Source: a virus. From it: a DNA stretch of 37,473 nucleotides. The notes beneath the pieces were generated by a model. That model ran no database searches. It was not told where the DNA came from and worked only from the letters and a program-made list of their open reading frames with translations. A program made the translations under genes and the position numbers. The stretch covers positions 1 to 37,473 of the IMG/VR virus record IMGVR_UViG_3300040801_002149; one strand, given 5' to 3'. This document shows, in pieces, positions 31,461 to 37,473 of the stretch. Numbering within the stretch: the stretch's first letter is position 1; each line of letters starts with the position of its first letter.

Positions 31461-32857
31461 TCAATCATTTGGCTTATATGCTTAATAACAAGTTATTTGA
31501 GAATAGTACAGTATCAAACAATATTAGGAAATTACAAAGTGTTTTAATGGAATATGATACTGAAACAAATCTCAATAACAAAGTACTATTACTTGGAAAA
31601 GACCCACAATCTTTTACAGCTAGTTTCTTAGCTTTATTAGAAATGGGTTTTGAAGTACATTTAGTACATCCTGATACCAATCGAACAGAATTGCAACGCA
31701 TATTAATTATTGAAGATATCTCTATTGGGATAGTTGATTCTAATCTCCCAATCATGGACGATACACAATTTATGCGTACAATGTTAGGTTTAGGTATCTA
31801 TATGCAAGATAGTACTGTATTTCACTCAGAATTGGATTTAAGGCCCTTTACAGAACGTTTAAGACGTAAAGACATAAGTTACTATGTAGTACACCACGTA
31901 GGGGTAGAAAATCCAGCAGAGAGCTCTAAAATAGCTTATAGAGACATAACCAATATTATCAATGGACTAAGAGAGTCTCAATTAGCAAATACTAAATCTT
32001 GGTTAGTAGGAGTGGATATATACAAATTTCCTGTATTATTTATTTTCTATCCAATTTTAGAAGGTAAGAAAGTTGATTTTTTTGATGCTCACGCTTCATC
32101 TACTAACTTAGTGGTTAAAATTAAAAAAAATCCATTAAGTCAAATTTGGATTGATGCAAAGAGTTTCATGAGTATGTGGGATAAATACTTTTCTAGTTTT
32201 TCTTCAAAGATTGTACAAAATTTATTAGGATACAAAATTACAAAGTTTTTTATTAAGCTTTGGTTAAAAACTAGGTTGGACACAATTCTAGGGGAACCTG
32301 AAGAAGTTATTATTTTAGCTTCTTCTATTCCTCTTTGGATTGAAAAACTACTTATAGAAATTAACTTCCCCATTACCATTACTTATGGTGCTACTGAATT
32401 TGGAAGTATAGTAACCTATAGTCATCCTATTGAAAGAATAGAGGGGACCGTAGGTAAAATATTACCAGATGGATTACAACTTGACAAAGATGTATTAATA
32501 CCCTATAAGGGACAAGTTAAATTTTTAGGTAGAACTAATAATTTAATTAATCCTAATAGTCATCTAACATTAGATATGTTAGAAAATATACTATCTGAAT
32601 TAAGTATTGTTAAAGAGGCACTTGCAGTAAAAAATGGAAATAAAATTCGTATTTTTGTATTACCATCTATTGATCATTTAGTACTGTACAGAATGAGTTT
32701 AAAACAATTTAAACAATTTCTGATACATTTACTAAATTACATGAAAAAGGAGTATTATTTAGATAATATAGTTATAGATAATATTATTATCTACACACAA
32801 TCATTTAGTAAAACACCTAATTCTACCATCAAAAGATGGATGTATAAATGGAAGTAA
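31457..32857 (+). CDS. Degenerate acyl-CoA synthetase-like (ANL superfamily) protein
   Basis: A 466-residue protein. NNKVLLLGKDPQSFTASFLA LLEMGFEVHLVHP at about 41-72 follows the ANL N-terminal pattern. IILASSIPLWIEKLLIEINF at about 285-304 matches the S/G-G-A-P-L-x-x-E region, and YGATE (310-314) is the A5 motif, followed by EGTVGKILPDG (329-339). LGRTNNLINPNS at 357-368 is A8-like, and KTPNSTIKRW (452-461) is the A10 segment. Two key parts are altered: the Ser/Thr/Gly P-loop is replaced by VVHHVGVENPAESSK (144-158), and the A10 catalytic Lys is Thr. Typical relatives have 550-650 residues. It may be a pseudo-enzyme or a lipid/CoA-binding effector, or an altered adenylase. The structured-RNA region starts directly behind it. 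Confidence 0.7.
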   Translation: MINHLAYMLNNKLFENSTVSNNIRKLQSVLMEYDTETNLNNKVLLLGKDPQSFTASFLALLEMGFEVHLVHPDTNRTELQRILIIEDISIGIVDSNLPIMDDTQFMRTMLGLGIYMQDSTVFHSELDLRPFTERLRRKDISYYVVHHVGVENPAESSKIAYRDITNIINGLRESQLANTKSWLVGVDIYKFPVLFIFYPILEGKKVDFFDAHASSTNLVVKIKKNPLSQIWIDAKSFMSMWDKYFSSFSSKIVQNLLGYKITKFFIKLWLKTRLDTILGEPEEVIILASSIPLWIEKLLIEINFPITITYGATEFGSIVTYSHPIERIEGTVGKILPDGLQLDKDVLIPYKGQVKFLGRTNNLINPNSHLTLDMLENILSELSIVKEALAVKNGNKIRIFVLPSIDHLVLYRMSLKQFKQFLIHLLNYMKKEYYLDNIVIDNIIIYTQSFSKTPNSTIKRWMYKWK

Positions 32858-32910
32858 AGAACTCTCCAATATAATAACATATTGATTATTAGTAATTCGT
32901 AAAATTTAAA

Positions 32911-33664
32911 TTAGGAAAGCTGTCCTCAATGAAGGAGGAATTAGTTGTACTAAGCTAATAATTGCCGCCTAATTGGAGGCGGGTAAGTATACATGAAAGG
33001 GTACACAAACTAGTATTTGCTTGTCACATGACAACTTATAATAGCCCTAGTGTTGACAAAGCACTTGGTTATATGGGTGTTAGTAGGTCGTCAGGAGGTA
33101 GGGTCAACCTAGTCCACAGAATGTATATGTTAATGAAAATATCCAAACGGTAGGCTCGTTGATTAATGTCAACAGTTATGACTAAGAAGTACTAGTTGCT
33201 ATTCTTAGCAAGCAGTTTCAATACTGAAGGAATTCAGTTAAAATCCTACGCTAAAGACTTCTTAGGACGGTAGCCAGCACTTCAACATTTTAGTTATGTG
33301 GTACTTCACATTAGTAAGAAACGCTGTCGTCTAATGTTTTAGTTAATTGTGAACACGGTTTGTCGTTTTTCAAATTTTTCAGATATACGATTCAGAAGTG
33401 CTTGGGGTGAAATCCAAGACAAGTAGCAATATAACTAACAAAATTCCTCTAGTAAAAGTACTTACTACCAGCAAGAAGAATGGCTGGAGTTTCAGATAAT
33501 GAGCAACGGGAAATTACTCAAAGGCTGAGACAATTATTAGGGTCAAATCTAATAAACAAAGAAAGTCCAAACTTAGTATACCGGACGTTATTGTGGGTAA
33601 CTATACATGTGAAGGCGACTAAGAGTTAGCATGTAGAAAGGTGTTCGTTAGGGATTACACCTTT
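32911..33664 (+). ncRNA. Candidate large structured non-coding RNA, domain A
   Basis: No credible gene; GC is higher than in the neighbouring genes. Helices in order: TCCTC/GAGGA (32923-32939), ATTAG/CTAAT (32940-32959), CCGCCT/AGGCGG (32965-32982), TTGTC-ACAT-GACAA (33021-33034), CTAG(T)GTTGAC/GTCAACCTAG (33047-33057 with 33103-33112), CTAAGAAGT/ACTTCTTAG (33182-33190 with 33257-33265) enclosing TTGCTA-TTCT-TAGCAA and ACTGAA-GGAA-TTCAGT, ACATTAG/CTAATGT (33308-33337), CTTGG/CCAAG (33401-33418), CCAGC/GCTGG (33468-33487), TTATTAG/CTAATAA (33534-33555), TACATG/CATGTA (33604-33635), AAAGGTGT/ACACCTTT (33637-33664). Large ornate phage RNAs such as GOLLD and ROOL are known; whether this is one cannot be told by eye. 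Confidence 0.65.
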
Positions 33665-33710
33665 TAGTTAAAATAAAAAAAGACCTTATACCAAGTTAGT
33701 AATTTTCTTA

Positions 33711-34060
33711 AATTACATTGTATTGTAGCCACTCAATACACCATTTTCATAAATGTACAAGGATAAGTAAGGTTAATTACCTAGAGGTGCTGAAAATATG
33801 TCTCCAAAGCATATTTAAAAACTTATCTATATTATGCACTTACACAAGTAAATACTTGTTAATCACAATTTTGAACTAATGTAGAATGGGATTTAAGTAT
33901 GGATACTTAAGTCTGCGTACGACATTTTTAAATCGGCGAGTTATCCAAGGTAGTGCAAAGGAACCTAATTGACTTATATTGGCAACATATATAAGTTCTT
34001 TCTATACTCTGCGGACGTAGATACGGTAAATTAGGTGTCATTAAGTTGACTTCGTAGGTT
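33711..34060 (+). ncRNA. Candidate structured non-coding RNA, domain B
   Basis: Helices: TGTATTG/CAATACA (33719-33740); a three-way junction closed by GATAAGT/ACTTATC (33762-33768 with 33821-33827) and holding AGGT/ACCT (33770-33782) and AAATATG/CATATTT (33794-33816); ACAAGT-AAAT-ACTTGT (33844-33859); ATTTAAGTA-TGGA-TACTTAAGT (33891-33912); CTGCGTACG with CGGACGTAG (33913-33921 with 34012-34020, one mismatch, one G-U) enclosing ACTTATAT/ATATAAGT (33972-33996); and GTAGG-TTGGAAT-CCTAT (34053-34069), which resembles a tRNA T-arm. It may be a continuation of domain A or a second RNA. The rest up to 34206 shows nothing firm. Confidence 0.55.
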
Positions 34061-34206
34061 GGAATCCTATACTCATCATCAACAGGATTTAAAATGTGAA
34101 GTTGTGTACAATTACAAGGAATTTACAAATATTTCTAAATTTGACTTAGTTGAAGGTAAACCTTGATCCCATATTTTTCCTTTATTTTATACTTAACATT
34201 AATTTT

Positions 34207-34650
34207 ATGGAAGTAAAGTATACATTGTGTGGACGCACAGTAGGAAAGTATAAAGCCAATGGAAAAGATGTGGACAATTACCTAGGTGGTCGTAAACTTA
34301 TCTATAAGAAATCATGGTATAGTCATCAAGTACCAAAAAAGGATTGTAAATTTTTACATTCATTGTTTAAAAGGATACATCCAAAACTTGGACATTGGCT
34401 TGAAGAGCCTTACTATATGTCTGAATATGTAGTATTTTATAATCCATATAAATCTGTTATAGATAGTAGTATTAGGTCGAAAGCCTATGGTAAGAAAAAC
34501 ACACCTTTTAGTAATGTATGGTTAATAGTTGCAGGCAATCCTGAAAATATTGCTCAAATTATTTCCAAAAGTATCATTATGGATCCTAAAACAACAAAAA
34601 TGTTAAACCAAGAAAGTGAATCATTTATAATTGATGAAGCACCTTTTTAA
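34207..34650 (+). CDS. Hypothetical protein (147 residues)
   Basis: A soluble alpha/beta protein from the ATG at 34207; a TTG at 34150 would add a hydrophobic stretch derived from the leader and is rejected. It is basic, with aromatic clusters (KLIYKKSWYSHQVPKKDCKF; YMSEYVVFYNPYKSVIDSSI) and a conserved-looking VWLIVAGNPENIAQIISKSI strand-loop-helix at about 106-125. No family recognised. It is the first gene after the candidate large RNA. Confidence 0.65.
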   Translation: MEVKYTLCGRTVGKYKANGKDVDNYLGGRKLIYKKSWYSHQVPKKDCKFLHSLFKRIHPKLGHWLEEPYYMSEYVVFYNPYKSVIDSSIRSKAYGKKNTPFSNVWLIVAGNPENIAQIISKSIIMDPKTTKMLNQESESFIIDEAPF

Positions 34651-34671
34651 TAATTATCAAAATTATTTATC

Positions 34672-35115
34672 ATGGCGAAAAGTAAAGTATTAATTGATGC
34701 ACGGGAATTAACAGTAATGAGTAATATTTTTACTATTACTACTAACCCCCTACACCAAGAGTCTAAAGAATTAGAACTCAAAGGGTTAAACTATTATGCA
34801 GTTGAAAAAGGTACCATTATGAGTATCTCTGCACATAAACTGGAAAGTGATAAAGTTATCACTATTAAAACAAAAGAACACGTAGGTGATCTTGATATTC
34901 CAGTTTCAAACCAAAAGTTCAAAAATGAAGACAGTATCTTCCTTAATGAGCGTGAAGCTTTGGAATTTGCTGCAAAGAAAAATCGTGAAGTATTAAAATT
35001 AGCAGAAAGCTACAAAGAAACAGTAGATAAAGCTGTTGCTTCTCTTTCTGATCATGTTGATAAGGATACAGAACTTTTGGCTGAAATTGCAAAAGAAGCA
35101 GTTGAAACTGAATAA
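34672..35115 (+). CDS. Hypothetical protein (147 residues), beta domain plus coiled coil
   Basis: Residues 1-80 are strand-rich (SKVLIDARELTVMSNIFTIT; VITIKTKEHVGDLDIPVSNQ); residues 92-147 are a charged helix (REALEFAAKKNREVLKLAES, LSDHVDKDTELLAEIAKEAV). The ATG is preceded by TTTATC. The protein is acidic. No family recognised; a small oligomer is likely from the helical end. Confidence 0.65.
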   Translation: MAKSKVLIDARELTVMSNIFTITTNPLHQESKELELKGLNYYAVEKGTIMSISAHKLESDKVITIKTKEHVGDLDIPVSNQKFKNEDSIFLNEREALEFAAKKNREVLKLAESYKETVDKAVASLSDHVDKDTELLAEIAKEAVETE

Positions 35116-35185
35116 ATAGTCAACTTAATTTTAAAACATTGAGGGTGAAATTCCCCCACATTTAATTTATCAAAAAATTAATAAC

Positions 35186-35746
35186 ATGAAAAAATTTATT
35201 GTAACCATTTTAGTTATGGTTGGGCTTTTGATGCAATCATTCGCTCCTTCATCAGATTCAATTAAGAATCAAGAAGAAAAAACCATAAAGATACAATTAG
35301 ATAACAATCTAAAATTGTATCAAGATGCTAAAACGGCTACAATGGAGGAAGCATTAAATAGAGTTTCTAATGGCTATACTACAGATGTAGAGAGCCGTGC
35401 AATACTTTACCAAAAACTTTCTTCATTAGTCGAAATGCATTTAACAGAAGATAAAACTTTCAATCTTAATTATATCCTAAATATCATGGATATAAAGACC
35501 CAAGTTTTAATCAACATGTTAAAAGAAAATATTGTAAAGCAAAAAAAGTATTATACTGCTTTATGGGGATTACTAGGCATTGTTATAGGATTCCTTATAC
35601 TAGCTATAGTACGTAACTGGGGAGGACAATGGATATTTGTCCTTTTCAGTATTAGCTTATTAACAATTAACATTGTACTGTTACCTTATCTTATAGGTAA
35701 CATAGAATTGCAAATAATAAAAGAATTACTTAATCTTAGTGGATAG
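35186..35746 (+). CDS. Membrane protein with signal peptide and two C-terminal spans
   Basis: A 186-residue protein: a signal sequence or N-terminal anchor (MKKFIVTILVMVGLLMQSFA) with a plausible cut after SFA, an extracytoplasmic or periplasmic charged helical region (about 23-120), and two membrane spans near the end (LWGLLGIVIGFLILAIV at about 128-144; IFVLFSISLLTINIVLLPYL). Both phage envelope effectors and lysis proteins can look like this, but no spanin or holin family motif is evident. It lies in a unit with the metallophosphoesterase and another membrane protein. Confidence 0.65.
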   Translation: MKKFIVTILVMVGLLMQSFAPSSDSIKNQEEKTIKIQLDNNLKLYQDAKTATMEEALNRVSNGYTTDVESRAILYQKLSSLVEMHLTEDKTFNLNYILNIMDIKTQVLINMLKENIVKQKKYYTALWGLLGIVIGFLILAIVRNWGGQWIFVLFSISLLTINIVLLPYLIGNIELQIIKELLNLSG

Positions 35747-35763
35747 TTATCAAAACTTAAAAC

Positions 35764-37011
35764 ATGGAATACACAGAACCTCATTTTCAGATGAATAGTG
35801 ACCAAAGATCTGGTCGTGCAGCTGGAAATGTTAAAACAAAAAAGCAAGAAGATGCTCTTCAAGAGTTTCTTAAAGAATGTGGAGTAGATCTACGAATATG
35901 GATGGTTAAAGATTATCGAATTCGTAAATCTAGTTGGGATGTTCATATGAAATTATCTAAATATGAAATTGATAAGGAATCGGGTAAATCACAAAAAGTA
36001 GGGGATAATCCTGAAAAATTTACCAATCGTGGATTTTATATTTCAGCTAATTTAATTAGAATATCACCCGCTATTGATCATGATACATTCATTGCTAATT
36101 TAAAGGCAGATATTGGTAAAGGTCCAAGGGTACGTAAGTATAAATATCCTAAATTAGAAGGTGAAAAGAATCTTTTCATGCCTAATATTTGGGATTTACA
36201 CTTAGGACGTTTAGCTTGGTACTTAGAATCAGCTAAAAATTATGACGTTAAAATTGCCAAAAGCTTATTCTTTGAATCTTTAAACAGATTAATTGGAGAA
36301 GCAACATTACGCCCTATTGAACGGGTACTTTATGTAGTTGGACAAGATTTGTTTAACTATGATAAAGCATATCCATTTCCGCAAACAACAAACGGAACTC
36401 CTCAAGAAAGTGATGTAAGGTGGCAAAAAATGTTCATGATTGGCCGAGACTTAATGTTTCAAAGTATTGAAATTTTAAGTAAAATTGCCCCTGTTGATGT
36501 TCTAGTAATAGCAGGTAATCATGACACTCAAACTGCATTTTACTTAGGAGAAGTTCTAGCAGCTCGTTATGCTAATAATCCTAATATTACTATAGATAAT
36601 ACTCCTCGAAGTAGAAAGTACTATTACTATGGTAAAAATGCAATTGGAGTTGCACATGGTCGATATGAAAGACCTGAAAGATTACTAGGTATGATTCAAG
36701 CGGATCAACCTAAATTTTCAACTTATGACTATAAGTATTTTTATCTTGGTGATAAGCATCATGAGGAAAAATGGCTTGAGGGTATCTATCCGCTAGATCC
36801 TAAGAAATATCATAGAGGTGATAAAATGAAAGGTGCTTTTGTATTTGGGAGAGAAGATTACAGAGGCATATCTTTAGATTATTTACCTAGTTTATCACAA
36901 GTTGATAAATATGAATTTCAAGAAGGATTTGTGGGTACTATTAAAGCTGCTCGTGGTATTATACATAATAAAGATAGGGGTAGAGAAGTTGAAATAACTT
37001 TTAATACTTAA
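35764..37011 (+). CDS. Metallophosphoesterase (SbcD/MRE11-like calcineurin fold)
   Basis: A 415-residue protein with metal-site motifs in order: D-x-H in NIWDLHLGR (Asp144, His146), GQD at 193-195 in place of GD, GNHDTQT at 251-257, AHGR at 297-300, and GDKHHEE at 329-335 in place of GH-x-H. The N-terminal 130 residues form an extra, basic domain (IWMVKDYRIRKSSWDVHMKL). The set of ligands looks sufficient for a two-metal phosphoesterase, most like DNA exonuclease/repair SbcD-like enzymes; a nucleotide or RNA phosphoesterase is also possible. No SbcC-like ATPase is encoded next to it in the window. It is followed closely by a membrane protein gene. Confidence 0.8.
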   Translation: MEYTEPHFQMNSDQRSGRAAGNVKTKKQEDALQEFLKECGVDLRIWMVKDYRIRKSSWDVHMKLSKYEIDKESGKSQKVGDNPEKFTNRGFYISANLIRISPAIDHDTFIANLKADIGKGPRVRKYKYPKLEGEKNLFMPNIWDLHLGRLAWYLESAKNYDVKIAKSLFFESLNRLIGEATLRPIERVLYVVGQDLFNYDKAYPFPQTTNGTPQESDVRWQKMFMIGRDLMFQSIEILSKIAPVDVLVIAGNHDTQTAFYLGEVLAARYANNPNITIDNTPRSRKYYYYGKNAIGVAHGRYERPERLLGMIQADQPKFSTYDYKYFYLGDKHHEEKWLEGIYPLDPKKYHRGDKMKGAFVFGREDYRGISLDYLPSLSQVDKYEFQEGFVGTIKAARGIIHNKDRGREVEITFNT

Positions 37012-37021
37012 TCAAAAAAGT

Positions 37022-37402
37022 ATGAATAAAAAAAATAAGCCATTTCTAATTATATTAGGAGTTTTATTATGTTTAATGATGACTTTTTTATTTTTGAACA
37101 AGTTAATATTAATCCCTACTCTTACCTTAATTGGACTGGCATTTGTACAAAATACTAGCTTTAGTATGGTAAGCAGATCTCGTAACAGGGATAATATGAA
37201 TTATCATGCTATTGCTAGTTTACTAAGTAATACCTTATGGTTTCTTACTATGAGAGAGTTGTTTAAACAAGAACTTGATATTTTTTTATTTGCACCTTAT
37301 GCACTAGGTACAATTAGTGGTAGTGTATTTGGGGCTAAAGTATCAATGAAAGTTGAAAAGTGGTTAAATGCTACTGCAGATGGTCATCTTAATAGCAAAT
37401 AA
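37022..37402 (+). CDS. Multi-span membrane protein
   Basis: A 126-residue protein with about three to four membrane spans: FLIILGVLLCLMMTFLFL (8-25), LILIPTLTLIGLAFVQ (28-43), and a re-entrant or short span around FLFAPYALGTISGSVFG. A polar block SRSRNRDNMNYHAIASLLSN lies between, with Arg-rich positive charges on the likely cytoplasmic side. Similar small membrane proteins with an SR(A/S)RN start to their polar loop are, to my knowledge, common in large phages, but without an assigned function. It starts 10 bp after the phosphoesterase. Confidence 0.65.
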   Translation: MNKKNKPFLIILGVLLCLMMTFLFLNKLILIPTLTLIGLAFVQNTSFSMVSRSRNRDNMNYHAIASLLSNTLWFLTMRELFKQELDIFLFAPYALGTISGSVFGAKVSMKVEKWLNATADGHLNSK

Positions 37403-37431
37403 ATAGTCAAAATCACTAAAATCAAGTTAGT

Positions 37432-37473
37432 ATGACTGAAAATAAAGAAAAAACTAGTGCTGGTACAGTACTA
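37432..37473 (+). CDS. Start of a further gene, cut by window edge
   Basis: ATG at 37432 with the leader motif TCAAAATCACTAAAATCAAG in front. Only 14 residues (MTENKEKTSAGTVL) are visible. The N-terminus is polar and charged, similar in style to the 611-residue protein's start. Too short for a function. Confidence 0.5.
   Translation, partial: MTENKEKTSAGTVL

Noticed and set aside
32962-33153. A 63-codon open frame starting at a TTG inside the structured-RNA region
   Set aside because: Weak start, no coherent composition, and it runs through several perfect RNA helices; it is better explained by the RNA.
34011-34075. Complete tRNA gene
   Set aside because: Only a T-arm-like hairpin is present; the 3' acceptor strand ACTCATC has no 5' partner at the right distance.
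32858-34206. Group I or group II self-splicing intron
   Set aside because: The region is between complete genes, no split exon is apparent on either side, no group II domain V was found, and no convincing group I P/Q/R/S set could be aligned.
34150-34206. N-terminal extension of the 147-residue protein from a TTG
   Set aside because: The extension is hydrophobic leader translation; the ATG at 34207 has a normal A/T-rich leader.
35137-35157. Terminator behind the 34672-35115 gene
   Set aside because: Only a 3-bp GGG/CCC stem with mismatched extension and no T-tract.
1-37473. Stop-codon reassignment (as in some crAss-like phages)
   Set aside because: TAA, TAG and TGA all end genes here, and large genes are uninterrupted under the standard code.
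1-37473. CRISPR array, insertion sequence or integrase
   Set aside because: No regularly spaced repeats, no transposase or integrase motif and no attachment-site duplication were seen; the intein is the only clear mobile element.

Overview
The window is part of a tailed-phage genome, most likely a crAss-like phage (order Crassvirales) of a Bacteroidota host. The basis is the set and order of virion genes: a HU/IHF-like protein, a large terminase, a portal of about 760 residues (without its intein), an acidic scaffold-like protein, a major capsid protein of about 490 residues, and tandem ring-like proteins, all on one strand and facing away from an early module on the other strand. The DNA is AT-rich, start codons lack a Shine-Dalgarno sequence, and TAA, TAG and TGA all serve as stops, so the standard bacterial code applies.

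Left arm (1-22460, minus strand, transcribed leftward). In transcription order it holds two long beta-rich tail-fibre-type proteins, a run of very small genes with overlapping ends (two zinc-ribbon proteins, coiled-coil and acidic proteins), a winged-helix-like protein, a permuted NlpC/P60 (YiiX-type) peptidase, a HU/IHF-like protein, a small protein upstream of the terminase, the large terminase, a portal interrupted by a LAGLIDADG intein, a scaffold-like acidic protein, the major capsid protein, head-tail proteins including a tandem paralogous pair, then decoration, collagen-like and fibre proteins. The last gene runs off the left edge. Intrinsic terminators follow the capsid gene, the small decoration gene and the small gene behind the first fibre.

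Centre (22461-23012). A divergent, gene-free region with a 16-bp palindrome, several hairpins ending at a T-tract, a run of ten C and further hairpins. Leftward and rightward transcription should start here.

Right arm (23013-37473, plus strand). Mostly small, unrecognised early-type genes. Recognisable items are zinc-binding proteins, a degenerate acyl-CoA-synthetase-like (ANL) protein, a metallophosphoesterase and membrane proteins. Two things stand out. Many genes are preceded by long structured leader RNAs (a three-way junction, an H-type pseudoknot, a 13-bp closing helix) and by an ATCA-rich motif in front of the ATG. In addition, 1.35 kb (32858-34206) lacks a credible gene but holds at least fifteen perfect or near-perfect helices, including two three-way junctions: a candidate large ornate non-coding RNA, directly downstream of the ANL-like gene. 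This RNA-rich early arm is the best candidate for an undescribed system.
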